Positions 1 to 10,803 of a DNA stretch of 64,000 bases are shown one piece after another. The translations under genes and the position numbers were made by a program. Where the stretch lies: the NCBI RefSeq assembly GCF_008929045.1, contig NZ_VFAH01000012.1, positions 62,001 to 126,000 of the forward strand. Direction: 5' to 3'. The DNA comes from Noviherbaspirillum aerium (lineage in GTDB: Bacteria; Pseudomonadota; Gammaproteobacteria; Burkholderiales; Burkholderiaceae_D). The notes beneath the pieces are model-generated. The model did no database searches. It worked only from the letters and a program-made list of their open reading frames with translations, and was not told the origin of the DNA. The number at the start of each line of letters is the position of its first letter. Position 1 is the first letter of the stretch.

Positions 1-344
1 AGCGCAGGTGGCCCATGCTGCTCGGCAAGGATCGAATCTTCTTTCCGTGCTTTGCGCTGGTGGCGAGCATGGCGGTGCCGACATTGGGTCTGTTGCTGGT
101 GTTCGCCTGCCTGATCGGGCCGGGCCTGTGGCTGCGGGCCGGCTTTTCAATGGCACAGTGCCTCGTGGCCGCCATGGGCGCAGCCGGACTCGGACTGCTT
201 GCTTCATGGTGGATCGATGCGCCCAGCGGCGCCTGCGTAGCGCTCGCTCTCGCCGTATGGGGCGTGTTCAGTGCATTGTTGAGAAAAAGATCGTCGAAAC
301 AAGAAGCCGGCATCAGTGAATATGGACCGGGGCGACCGGGTTGA
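1..344 (+). CDS. Zinc/manganese-type ABC transporter permease, C-terminal part (cut by window edge)
   Basis: The frame is open from the window edge to a TGA at 342-344, so only about the last 113 residues are present. They hold two to three hydrophobic helices and end in a basic tail, like the C-terminus of ABC-3 family permeases (ZnuB/MntB), which form the membrane channel for Zn2+ or Mn2+ uptake. The stretch of a helix rich in Gly/Leu, then SWWIDAPSG, then another helix is typical of ZnuB C-termini. The following MerC-domain gene fits a metal locus. Metal specificity cannot be told from this fragment, and the partner ATPase and binding protein would lie to the left. Confidence 0.7.
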   Translation, partial: RRWPMLLGKDRIFFPCFALVASMAVPTLGLLLVFACLIGPGLWLRAGFSMAQCLVAAMGAAGLGLLASWWIDAPSGACVALALAVWGVFSALLRKRSSKQEAGISEYGPGRPG

Positions 345-432
345 TCCAGATCGCGATGTATGAATTCAAACCACCGCTTGCCAGAGACCGGCAGGCTGAA
401 CGGACAAGGCCAAATTGCGCCGAAAGGAAACG

Positions 433-831
433 ATGATGAATAGGCTGATTACCAGTGCTGACTATTGCGGCATGACCGCTTCCCTTCTTTGCCTCGTACA
501 TTGCGTCGGAACACCGCTGCTCCTGTTGATGTTTCCCATGATTGGATTCTCGGAGAGTGACGACTTGGTGCACCGTGCGATGGCCATTCTTGTCGTGATA
601 CCGGCCGTTCTGGCCATACTTCCAGGTTTCAGGAAACACCGTAACTGGTCGGTCCTGTTGACGGGGAGTTCCGGCCTGGCCTGTTTCATTGTTTCCGTCC
701 TCGTTATAGGACCGCATTATGGCGAGATGGCCGAACTCGTGTTTGCAACGATCGGGGGTGTACTGTTATTCACGACTCATTACCGGAACCATCGCTTCTG
801 CCGTTGCTGCGTGAACGAGGCCGGCCAATAG
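433..831 (+). CDS. MerC-domain membrane protein
   Basis: A 132-residue membrane protein with about four hydrophobic segments. Near the N-terminus it carries CLVHC, the Cys-x-x-His-Cys signature of the MerC family (mercury/metal transport proteins of the inner membrane), and it ends with a Cys-rich tail (FCRCC) that could bind metal. The ATG at 433 is preceded by AAAGGAAA at a good distance; an in-frame TTG at 415 has no ribosome site. It lies 88 bp after a ZnuB-like permease gene. From that context a role in zinc handling is more likely than mercury resistance, since no other mer genes are visible. Metal and direction of transport are inference. Confidence 0.75.
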   Translation: MMNRLITSADYCGMTASLLCLVHCVGTPLLLLMFPMIGFSESDDLVHRAMAILVVIPAVLAILPGFRKHRNWSVLLTGSSGLACFIVSVLVIGPHYGEMAELVFATIGGVLLFTTHYRNHRFCRCCVNEAGQ

Positions 832-1026
832 GGAGCCGGAAAGTCAAATCAAGTCGAGTTGCATGCCGAAGCACATGTTTCGGTTCAAGGAGCATAGCCA
901 GTTCGATCAAGAGATCGAGAATATGCGCAGCCGGGAAAGCCTTATGGCGATGTTGAACCCCTGCAGGCCGGCTTTCCATGGCGACTGGGAACCGCCATTG
1001 CGCATGGAAAGAGTCGGCAGGGCGTT

Positions 1027-2397
1027 TCAAGCACCGGTGCGTGCCGCACTGGCGAGTTGCAGCGCGAGGCCCTGATGGCGCTCGATCAGCGAACCGGTTT
1101 CTACCGTCGTGCATAAGCCTTCCCGCACGACCACGCGACCATTGATGACGCTGTGCCAGACATTGGACGGTGTCGAAAACACCAGTGCCGCGACCGGATC
1201 GTGCAATGCGCCCGCAAAGCCGATCTGGTTCAGATTGAACATCACGATATCGGCGGACATGCCGGGCTTCAGCGCACCGATATCATCCCGGTTCAGCACC
1301 TTGGCTCCGCCCAGCGTTGCAATCTCCAGCGCCTCGCGCGCGGTCATGGCGTCGGGGCCGAAGCCTACGCGCTGCAGCAGCATTGCCTGGCGGACTTCGC
1401 CGAGCAGATGACCAGAATCATTCGATGCGGAACCATCGACGCCGAGGCCGACCGGCACGCCGGCGTCGCGCATCTTGCGCACCGGCGCAATGCCCGACGC
1501 GAGCCGCATGTTGGAACAGGGACAGTGCGCGACGCCGGTATGGCTGCGCGCGAACAGCGCGATGCCGTCGTCGTCGAGCTGGACGCAATGCGCATGCCAT
1601 ACGTCGTGCCCGACCCAGCCGCAGTCTTCCGCATACTGCGCGGGCGTCATGTTGAATTTCTCGCGGCTGTAGGCGATGTCGGTCTGGCTCTCGGCAAGGT
1701 GGGTATGCAGCGACACCCCATAATGGCGCGCCATCGCCGCCGATTCGCGCATCAGGTCCTTCGATACCGAAAAAGGCGAGCAGGGCGCGACCACGATGCG
1801 CTGCATCGCATGGCGGGACGAGTCATGCCAGGTTTCGATCAGGCGCTGCGTATCTATCAGAATGGCAGCCTCGTCTTCGACCACGCGGTCCGGCGGCAGG
1901 CCGCCCTTGCTCTCGCCCACGCTCATCGAGCCGCGGGCGGCGTGAAAGCGCATGCCGATGCGCTGCGCCGCCTCGATGCTGTGATCGAGCTTGCAGCCGT
2001 TCGGATAGATATACAGGTGATCGCTGCTGGTCGTGCATCCGGACAGCAGCAGTTCCGTCATCGCGGTCAGTGTTGAGACTTCCACCATTTCCGGCGTCAG
2101 ATTGGCCCAGATCGGATAAAGATTCTGCAGCCAGTTGAACAGCTCGCCATTCTGCGCGCCGGGTATGACGCGCGTCAGGCTCTGGTACATGTGATGATGC
2201 GTATTCACCAGGCCGGGCAGCACAACGCAGCCTCCGGCGTCAATGACTTCATCTGCCTGCTGCGGCAGGGTGTCGGTGGTGCCGACCTGCTCGATCACGT
2301 TGCCGCGCACGAAGATGGCGCCGTCGGCGATTTCGCGGCGGGTGTCATCCATCGTCACGAGGACGCGGGCATGTTTGACGAGGAGGGTTTTGCTCAT
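1027..2397 (-). CDS. Amidohydrolase, probable 8-oxoguanine deaminase / chlorohydrolase-family deaminase
   Basis: A 456-residue cytoplasmic metal-dependent hydrolase of the ATZ/TRZ-like amidohydrolase family. The metal-binding HxH is His67/His69 in NTHHHM, and later metal/catalytic motifs HTHLAES, WHAHCV and GVDGSASND are all present in order. Length and the C-terminal composite beta domain fit the family. 8-Oxoguanine deaminases (8-oxoguanine to urate plus ammonia) look very similar, and proteins of this type are usually so named; hydroxyatrazine-type substrates cannot be excluded. The ATG at 2397 has GAAGG seven bases upstream, better than the upstream in-frame start at 2424. A LysR gene lies upstream on the same strand and may regulate it. 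Confidence 0.72.
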   Translation of the reverse strand: MSKTLLVKHARVLVTMDDTRREIADGAIFVRGNVIEQVGTTDTLPQQADEVIDAGGCVVLPGLVNTHHHMYQSLTRVIPGAQNGELFNWLQNLYPIWANLTPEMVEVSTLTAMTELLLSGCTTSSDHLYIYPNGCKLDHSIEAAQRIGMRFHAARGSMSVGESKGGLPPDRVVEDEAAILIDTQRLIETWHDSSRHAMQRIVVAPCSPFSVSKDLMRESAAMARHYGVSLHTHLAESQTDIAYSREKFNMTPAQYAEDCGWVGHDVWHAHCVQLDDDGIALFARSHTGVAHCPCSNMRLASGIAPVRKMRDAGVPVGLGVDGSASNDSGHLLGEVRQAMLLQRVGFGPDAMTAREALEIATLGGAKVLNRDDIGALKPGMSADIVMFNLNQIGFAGALHDPVAALVFSTPSNVWHSVINGRVVVREGLCTTVETGSLIERHQGLALQLASAARTGA

Positions 2398-2869
2398 GAA
2401 ATGACCTTCGCTGGATTGATGCATTCCTTGTGCTCGTGGCCGGTCATCCCCGCAACTTGGAGAAAGGAAATCCGGGCCGGTGCACGATCTGCCATGCGGC
2501 TACGAGCATGCTAGCGGAAACTTGAATGATGCACATGGGAACAGGTGAATAGACAAGCTATGCCTAGGCATATAACGGCGATCCAGGCAGGGCGGCAAAA
2601 GTGATTTGACGTGTCTATCACCCTTCTCCAGCCTATGGGAGAGGAAACGAAATACAAATGCGACAAATGCGACAAACGCGCCGGTTTTGTTTGAGGATTT
2701 CTGCTGGTTCGCTGAGTGGTGCGAACTAAAGATCTGCTGGTCGAATGGTGAACGAGCATCACGCCGCTACTGCGTCAACAATGCGCGCAAGGCGCCGGCC
2801 TGGCTGTGCTTTTCCTTGCCTCGGCATGACTTCGCCGATGTGCCTTCGACAAATTTCCAACTCGTACCG
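2398..2869. other. Intergenic region between lysR-type gene and amidohydrolase
   Basis: About 470 bp with no convincing gene. It must carry the promoter of the minus-strand amidohydrolase gene. At 2654-2680 there are three tandem copies of a 9-bp unit (ACAAATGCG twice, then ACAAACGCG). Open frames here have no ribosome site and atypical composition. Confidence 0.6.
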
Positions 2870-3808
2870 CTAGCGAGCCAGCAGCGACTTCGCCGTGGTC
2901 GAGATCAGCTCCCGCAGCCATTTGTGTTCCGGCGCCTGGTGTACGCGTTCATGCCAGAGCTGATAGAAGCGCATGGCGGGAAAGGCGATGGGCACCTTGA
3001 AGGTTTTCAGCGGCAGGTTCTTTTCATAGAAACGCATGAATTGACGACCGGTGGTCAGCACCAGGTCGCTACGCGTGAGCATGTAGGGAATCAGGCCGAA
3101 GTAGGCCGACTCGACCACCACGTTGCGATGCAGGTTCTGCTTCGCGAGGAAGGATTCGATGACGCCGAAATACCCGGCCAGCATCTGCGACGGCGCCACA
3201 TGCGGCAGCGACAGGTAATCCTCGACCGTCATGTCGTCCGGTCCGGTGCGCAGCGCGTAGGCGCAATCGGCGCGCATGATGCAGGCAATTTCGTCCTCGA
3301 ACAGCTTCGACATGTGCAGATGCTGCGGCGGCTCTTCCCAGTTGGCGATCACCACGTCGAGTTCGCCGTCGGACAGCAGGCGCAGATAATCGATTTCCGG
3401 ACCGAGGCTGTAGATCACGACGCGGCTTTTCGGAGATTCCCGCCGGACGCTGGCGACGATATTGGGCAAGAACTGGCTGTCCAGATAATCGGGCGCGGCG
3501 ATGTGAAAGGTGCGCGCCTCATGCTGGGGCGAGAACGCGGTCTTCTGGGAAAACAGCTTTTCCGTCTCGTCCAGGATCTTCTTGGCCGGCTGCAGCAGGC
3601 TTTCGCCATGCTGCGTCGGCACCATGCCGCGCGCGCCGCGCACCAGCAAGGGATCTCCGGTGAGTTCGCGCAGCTTGCGCAGGGAAGCGGAGATCGACGG
3701 TTGCGGCTGGTTCAGTTTCAGGGCGACGCGCGAGACATTCCTCTCCGACAGAAGCAGGTACAGAATGCGGATGAGATGAATATCCAAATGATCTGGCAAG
3801 CCTGACAT
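2870..3808 (-). CDS. LysR-family transcriptional regulator
   Basis: A 312-residue DNA-binding regulator. Residues 7-66 form the N-terminal winged helix-turn-helix of LysR proteins (NVSRVALKLNQPQPSISASL, then RKLRELTGDPLLVR). The rest is the periplasmic-binding-protein-like effector domain, from about residue 92 to 305. It lies upstream of the amidohydrolase gene on the same strand, separated by about 470 bp, so it may act on that gene, although classical LysR targets are divergent. The effector is unknown. The region upstream of its start (3809-4056) contains a plus-strand intrinsic terminator and possibly a small RNA. Confidence 0.85.
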   Translation of the reverse strand: MSGLPDHLDIHLIRILYLLLSERNVSRVALKLNQPQPSISASLRKLRELTGDPLLVRGARGMVPTQHGESLLQPAKKILDETEKLFSQKTAFSPQHEARTFHIAAPDYLDSQFLPNIVASVRRESPKSRVVIYSLGPEIDYLRLLSDGELDVVIANWEEPPQHLHMSKLFEDEIACIMRADCAYALRTGPDDMTVEDYLSLPHVAPSQMLAGYFGVIESFLAKQNLHRNVVVESAYFGLIPYMLTRSDLVLTTGRQFMRFYEKNLPLKTFKVPIAFPAMRFYQLWHERVHQAPEHKWLRELISTTAKSLLAR

Positions 3809-4056
3809 TGCGGTCTCTATATTGAGTTCGGTATGCGAAATATACTTGATGCCGGATGCTCCGGGCTAGAAATAAGTCTATCGTGTCAACCTGTCGGCTC
3901 ACACAGGATGGCGCTTATTCCGGGTATATCGCAAAGCCGTGCCTGCGCCCGTGGTTTTGATGCGCAGGCCGGTTTTCCGGGGTTGTCCGGATGGCGCGAA
4001 TGTGTGGGACTCCGATGGAGTGTGAGTTGGAGGCAGGGCGACCTGCCTCCTTTTTT
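3809..4056 (+). ncRNA. Candidate small RNA ending at a strong intrinsic terminator
   Basis: No protein gene supports plus-strand transcription here, yet the interval ends with a textbook rho-independent terminator at 4029-4056. A TATACT hexamer at 3841-3846 could serve as a -10 box, which would give a transcript of roughly 200 nt; no good -35 is seen at the right spacing. A 95-codon open frame (3833-4120) runs through the terminator and is not credible as a gene. A divergent small RNA next to a LysR gene is inferred, not shown. Confidence 0.3.
4029..4056 (+). terminator. Rho-independent terminator on the plus strand
   Basis: A 9-bp perfect stem (GGAGGCAGG with CCTGCCTCC) closes a 4-nt loop and is followed directly by six T on the plus strand. 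On the minus strand the hairpin is not followed by a T-run, so it is oriented for plus-strand transcription. Confidence 0.75.
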
Positions 4057-4106
4057 CTTTGCCGGCTGGGGTGGTCCGGGCGTCGGGGAGCTTGAGGGAG
4101 CCTTGA

Positions 4107-4277
4107 TCAGGGATCGATAACCGCGGCGCAGGCGTCGGTAGGCAGCGCGGCGGCATGGCCGACGATCGGCACCATCTTGATGCCTGCGGAGGCGATCCGG
4201 CAGGGCGCGGCAAGCACGCCGCAGCCGGAAAACAGGATCGGGATAAGAAGAACGGCGAGGAGTCGAAGGCGATTCAT
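4107..4277 (-). CDS. Small lipoprotein (probably DUF6726-type)
   Basis: A 56-residue protein starting MNRLRLL with a short hydrophobic signal and a lipobox ending in SGC, so it is probably lipid-anchored. The mature part (GVLAAPCRIASAG followed by VPIVGHAAALPTDACAAVID) has two further cysteines and resembles the small DUF6726 lipoproteins common in Burkholderiales; this assignment is from memory. Function is unknown. The ribosome site is weak. Longer in-frame starts upstream would spoil the signal peptide, so the ATG at 4277 is preferred. Confidence 0.65.
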   Translation of the reverse strand: MNRLRLLAVLLIPILFSGCGVLAAPCRIASAGIKMVPIVGHAAALPTDACAAVIDP

Positions 4278-4431
4278 GTTTTTCTGCCAAGCGGCGCGTG
4301 CCGCCTGCGTAATTCTGAAATGAACGGAATCGCCAATATACCGCGTCGATGCCACAAAGGAACAGGCCGGATACATGCCGGATACAATTCCGCGCCGATA
4401 TGTTGCAGATCCCGTACGGGGTGGTCCCGTT

Positions 4432-4980
4432 TCACCCGCGCCGGTGATCCGCGCCCGAGGCGGCGTTTCCGCGCGAACCGGCGCCAGCCGTCGTTAGACC
4501 GCGCACCAGCAGACCCGCGCCGAACGAGGCATAGGTCATGAACAGCGAGGCACGCGAAAGCCGTTTCTCGAAACCCGGCCGCAACCGGCGCGGCGTCAGC
4601 CGGTAATCGACGAAACAGGCCATGGCCGCGATCATGGCGGCGCCGGCGGTCGCCTTGCCAAGACTGGAGGCGTCGGTGCGCTCCGCATGCTTTCCAAACC
4701 ATTTTTCGTAGATCACCGCCCATAGCGTCACCGAGGCATGATGGATGCCGTAACCGATGACGGTATGCCGCAAGCTGGGTTCATCATGATAGGCGGCCTG
4801 TTCTCCGTAGACCCACTGGCTGGTGGCGTTGGTGGGGGCATACGGCGTGTCGGCTTCGCGCTCGCCCCGCACGCTCAGCACGGCGGTGGAAGCCGCGCTG
4901 GCGATGCTTCCCGATATCAGGCCATCCTTGAAGGCTTGTCCCCATGGTTTCACCGATGCCGCCGCTTCCATCGTTCCCAT
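4432..4980 (-). CDS. Conserved hypothetical membrane-associated protein
   Basis: A 182-residue protein not recognised as a named family. It has Gly/Ala/Ser-rich hydrophobic stretches near residues 15-35, 80-95, 110-130 and 145-165, suggesting an integral membrane protein, and a charged C-terminus. The ATG at 4980 follows AGGAGG closely (4-nt gap); an alternative ATG at 4971 lies three codons in. It is divergent from the SDR-DoxX gene that starts about 140 bp away, so the two may share a regulatory region. Confidence 0.65.
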   Translation of the reverse strand: MGTMEAAASVKPWGQAFKDGLISGSIASAASTAVLSVRGEREADTPYAPTNATSQWVYGEQAAYHDEPSLRHTVIGYGIHHASVTLWAVIYEKWFGKHAERTDASSLGKATAGAAMIAAMACFVDYRLTPRRLRPGFEKRLSRASLFMTYASFGAGLLVRGLTTAGAGSRGNAASGADHRRG

Positions 4981-5118
4981 CGTTCCTCCTGGCAATCGCT
5001 GCCTGCTGCCCCATTGTCATCCTGTTGTCCGGCGCTCAATGAACTCCCTGCGATACTTGCCGGTCGTATAACTGACGCGCAAAACAGGAGCATGGTTCCC
5101 AACAATAAGGAGTCGCAA

Positions 5119-6420
5119 TTGGTCGTACTGCTGACAGGAGCAAGCGGATTCATAGGAAGCCATCTTGCGGAAGCGTTGATCGCCGCACGGCATCAAGTCA
5201 TTTGCGCAGTACGTAACCCCGATGCGCCCGATGCGCGGCACGATCCGCGCTTCAGGTATGTCGCTGCGGACTTCACCACGGACTTCAGTCCATCGGCCTG
5301 GCTGCCCCGCCTGCAGGGAGTCGATGTGGTGATCAATACCGTCGGCATCATCCGCGAACACGGCACCCAGACTTTCGACGCCATCCATGTCCGCGCGCCG
5401 AGCGCCCTCTTTGCAGCAGCCGCCCAATGCGGTGTCAGGAAGATCGTGCAGATTTCGGCGCTCGGGGCAGATGACCAGGCGCAGAGCCGCTACCACCTCA
5501 GCAAGAAGAGCGCGGATGATTTTCTCGCCGGCCTGGCGGTGCCGTCTTTCGTGGTGCAGCCTTCGCTGGTGTTCGGGCCGGGCGGAACCAGCGCCCGCCT
5601 GTTCACCGCGCTGGCCAGCCTGCCGCTGATCGCGCTTCCGGGAGGCGGGCATCAGCAGGTGCAGCCGGTGCATCTGGATGACCTGATTGCCTCCATCATG
5701 GCCCTGCTTGACGCGCCCGCAGGGCAGGGAACACGGGTGGCCATCGTGGGTCCCGAACCCATGTCTCTTCGGCAATTTCTCGGGACGCTGCGTACGGCAT
5801 TGGGCTGGCGCCGTGCGCATTTCATTGCGGTGCCGATGCCGTTGGTGCGGCTGGGGGCGTCGGCCGGCCGTCTGCTACCCGGCAGTCTGCTCGATCCCGA
5901 AACCCTGCAGATGCTTGAACGCGGCAATACCGGCAGCGCGGCCCGCATCACCGAATTGCTGGGCCGGCCGCCGCGCCCGGTCCGCGATTTCATCGCATCG
6001 CAGGACAAGGCGCCGACCCGGTTGCAGGCAAAGCTGGCGTGGCTGCTGCCGGTGCTACGGGTCAGCATCGCCCTGGTGTGGATCGTGACCGGCATTGTTT
6101 CATTCGGCCTGTATCCGGTGGAGGAAAGCTATGCGCTGCTGGCGCGCACCGGCATCACCGGTGCGCTGGCGCCGCTGATGCTGTACGGTGCCGCGCTGCT
6201 CGACCTGGCGTTTGGCATCGGCACGCTGGTGCTCAAGCGGCGGCGCTGGCTGTGGCTGGCGCAGTTCGCCCTGATCGCCTTCTACACGGTCATCATCAGC
6301 TTCCGCCTGCCTGAATTCTGGCTGCATCCCTATGGCCCGCTGCTCAAGAACCTGCCCATGCTCGCCGCCATCTGGCTGCTGTTCGAGCTGGAAGAACCGA
6401 CTCATGCAAAGGAGCGCTGA
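5119..6420 (+). CDS. SDR-family NAD(P)-binding protein fused to a DoxX-like membrane domain
   Basis: A 433-residue protein. Residues 1-290 are an atypical short-chain dehydrogenase (NmrA/epimerase type) with the dinucleotide motif GASGFIG at residues 7-13 and later YHLSKK, a variant of the YxxxK catalytic pair. The last 130 residues hold four hydrophobic helices of DoxX-like type, so the enzyme is anchored in the inner membrane. I place the start at TTG 5119: AAGGAG lies six bases upstream and the protein then begins exactly at the first beta-strand of the Rossmann fold. The in-frame ATG at 5092 has its purine run only one base away. The stop overlaps the next start (TGATG), so the two proteins are probably translationally coupled. 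Substrate unknown. Confidence 0.82.
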   Translation: MVVLLTGASGFIGSHLAEALIAARHQVICAVRNPDAPDARHDPRFRYVAADFTTDFSPSAWLPRLQGVDVVINTVGIIREHGTQTFDAIHVRAPSALFAAAAQCGVRKIVQISALGADDQAQSRYHLSKKSADDFLAGLAVPSFVVQPSLVFGPGGTSARLFTALASLPLIALPGGGHQQVQPVHLDDLIASIMALLDAPAGQGTRVAIVGPEPMSLRQFLGTLRTALGWRRAHFIAVPMPLVRLGASAGRLLPGSLLDPETLQMLERGNTGSAARITELLGRPPRPVRDFIASQDKAPTRLQAKLAWLLPVLRVSIALVWIVTGIVSFGLYPVEESYALLARTGITGALAPLMLYGAALLDLAFGIGTLVLKRRRWLWLAQFALIAFYTVIISFRLPEFWLHPYGPLLKNLPMLAAIWLLFELEEPTHAKER

Positions 6421-6884
6421 TGGACTACGTCATTGTCAAATGGCTGCACATCCTGTCCTCGACCTTCCTGTTCGGCACCGGCATCGGCTCCGCCTTCTAC
6501 CTGCTGTTCGCCACCATCTCGCGCGATGTCCGCGCCATCGCCGTGGTGACGCGCATCGTCGTGCTGGCGGACTGGCTGTTCACGTCGACCACCGTCATCA
6601 TCCAGCCGCTGACCGGCTACATCCTGATGCGGATCGCAGGCTTTCCGATGACCAGCCGCTGGATCACCTGGTCGGTCATCCTTTATGTCATCGCGGTCGC
6701 ATGCTGGCTGCCGGTACTATGGCTGCAGATGAAACTGAAGCAGCTGTCGCGCACCGCTGCGGACAGCAATACGCCGCTTCCGGATGCCTACTGGCGTTAC
6801 TTCAAGTACTGGGTGATGCTTGGCATACCGGCCTTCTTCGCCTTTCTCGCCATCTTCTATCTCATGGTGGCCAAGCCGGCCTGA
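6420..6884 (+). CDS. DUF2269 family integral membrane protein
   Basis: A 154-residue protein with four hydrophobic helices. It begins MDYVIVKWLHILSST, the typical opening of DUF2269 membrane proteins, with conserved His and Gly residues in the first helix (WLHILSSTFLFGTG). It starts one base inside the stop of the SDR-DoxX gene, so the two products probably act together in the inner membrane. The biochemical role of DUF2269 is not established. Confidence 0.8.
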   Translation: MDYVIVKWLHILSSTFLFGTGIGSAFYLLFATISRDVRAIAVVTRIVVLADWLFTSTTVIIQPLTGYILMRIAGFPMTSRWITWSVILYVIAVACWLPVLWLQMKLKQLSRTAADSNTPLPDAYWRYFKYWVMLGIPAFFAFLAIFYLMVAKPA

Positions 6885-6987
6885 CCATGGCAGCCGCAAA
6901 CAAGTTGCTTTTTTCCAACTTCGCGTAACATGATGCTTGCGGGAATGGCAATGCTGTTCCCGCAGTATCCATGCACACCGAGGGAAC

Positions 6988-7620
6988 ATGAGCGACTTTC
7001 CGAAAGATATCTTTACCGAACCGTCCGATGTGGACGTCGATACCCTGAACAACCTTGGCCCCCTGCGCCACATGGCCGGCATCTGGCAAGGCACGCGCGG
7101 CCTGGACATCAAGCCCAAGGCGGACGGCCCTCGCAAGCAGGCATTCGTCGAGCGCATCGAACTGCAGCCGGTCGATCCCGTCACGAACGGCCCGCAACTC
7201 TTCTACGGCTTGCGCTATCACACGCATGTCACCAAGCCGGACCAGGTGAAGAGCTACCATGACCAGGTCGGCTATTGGCTGTGGGAGCCGGCCACCGGCA
7301 CCGTGATCCAGACGCTGGCCATTCCGCGCGGCCAGATCGCGATGGCGGTCGGACACGCGAGCGCCGACGCCCGCAGCTTTGAACTGGTGGCCAGGCGCGG
7401 CGACCAGAGCTACGGCATCTGCTCCAATCCGTTCCTGGAATATGCATTCAAGACGGTCGAATACCGTATCGAGGTCAAGATCCATGCCGATGGCACCTGG
7501 GAGTATGACGAGGATACGGTGATGATGATCAAGGGACAGGAAGAGGCATTTCATCACCGCGACCGCAATGTGCTGATGCGCATTGCCGAAGCGACGCCGA
7601 ATCCGCTGGCGCGCCGCTGA
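6988..7620 (+). CDS. Heme-binding beta-barrel (nitrobindin-like, FABP-fold) protein
   Basis: A 210-residue soluble protein. The motif GIWQGTRG near residue 30 is the GxWxGxG signature of nitrobindin-like heme-binding beta-barrels (formerly DUF1794), which bind ferric heme and react with NO or peroxynitrite. Repeated beta-strand segments and a His in the later part (EEAFHHRDRN) fit. The start at 6988 has GAGGGA upstream; a longer in-frame start at 6937 lacks support. It stands alone, convergent with rpoD, with a shared terminator downstream. Confidence 0.78.
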   Translation: MSDFPKDIFTEPSDVDVDTLNNLGPLRHMAGIWQGTRGLDIKPKADGPRKQAFVERIELQPVDPVTNGPQLFYGLRYHTHVTKPDQVKSYHDQVGYWLWEPATGTVIQTLAIPRGQIAMAVGHASADARSFELVARRGDQSYGICSNPFLEYAFKTVEYRIEVKIHADGTWEYDEDTVMMIKGQEEAFHHRDRNVLMRIAEATPNPLARR

Positions 7621-7664
7621 TCCAACCCGGCGGCCTGCGGGCCGCCGGCGAAATGGTCATCGCG

Positions 7665-7700
7665 GCAAAATAAAAAAGGGGAGATCGTGGTCTCCCCGTT
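7665..7700 (-). terminator. Terminator of rpoD, likely bidirectional
   Basis: A 7-bp stem (GGGGAGA with TCTCCCC at 7678-7684 and 7691-7697). On the minus strand it is followed by TTTTTTATTTT, ideal for ending the rpoD transcript 65 bp after its stop. On the plus strand it is followed by GTTTT, so it could also end the nitrobindin-like gene. A second GC-rich hairpin without a T-run lies at 7627-7648. Confidence 0.75.
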
Positions 7701-7764
7701 TTGCATCGGACTGCCGCAGTCCCGACATGCGGTCGTGCGGTCATTCAATCATCGGATCACCGGA

Positions 7765-10428
<2,664 letters not shown>

Positions 10429-10803
10429 TGCGTAAATATTAGGCAACTAGAGTAGCATCATGAGTTGAGCGCGAAATATCGGCGCCGCTTTCGCACCGCG
10501 GAGCGACAACCACGCATAAGAGTGAAACGCGCGTTGCCGGTTCTGCCGTGCGGTCATGAAGTGCTGGCTTACATGTCGGTGTTCAGGGTAGTCAAATTGG
10601 GTGAAATCTTCGTGGTGCTGCAGCTGCATGAGGCCCGGTTCTCGACGGCGGGCTGAATGGGAGTCCAAGGCAGTCGGTGGAGCAGGGGCCGTATTATATT
10701 GGTCTTTTAAAAAATATTCACGGCGAAATATCCACAACGCAGGATCAAAACAAAAAACATCGGATCACAGAAGACTCTGGGTGGTTCCGCAGCGGAGTAT
10801 TTT
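10429..10803. other. Divergent intergenic region between rpoD and the FRG-domain gene
   Basis: About 375 bp. The half near the FRG gene (10690-10800) is clearly AT-richer than its surroundings, with runs such as TTTTAAAAAATATT, and probably holds that gene's promoter. The rpoD-proximal half must hold the rpoD promoter. No trace of dnaG or of a tRNA was found. An open frame across 10447-10737 has no supporting features. Confidence 0.5.

Noticed and set aside
863-1075. 70-codon frame after the MerC gene
   Set aside because: Overlaps the end of the convergent amidohydrolase gene, lacks a ribosome site and has no family signal.
2606-3805. 399-codon plus-strand frame opposite the LysR gene
   Set aside because: The LysR product on the minus strand is a clear family member; the plus-strand translation has no recognisable fold.
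3833-4120. 95-codon plus-strand frame upstream of the small lipoprotein gene
   Set aside because: It runs straight through a strong plus-strand terminator and into the lipoprotein gene on the other strand.
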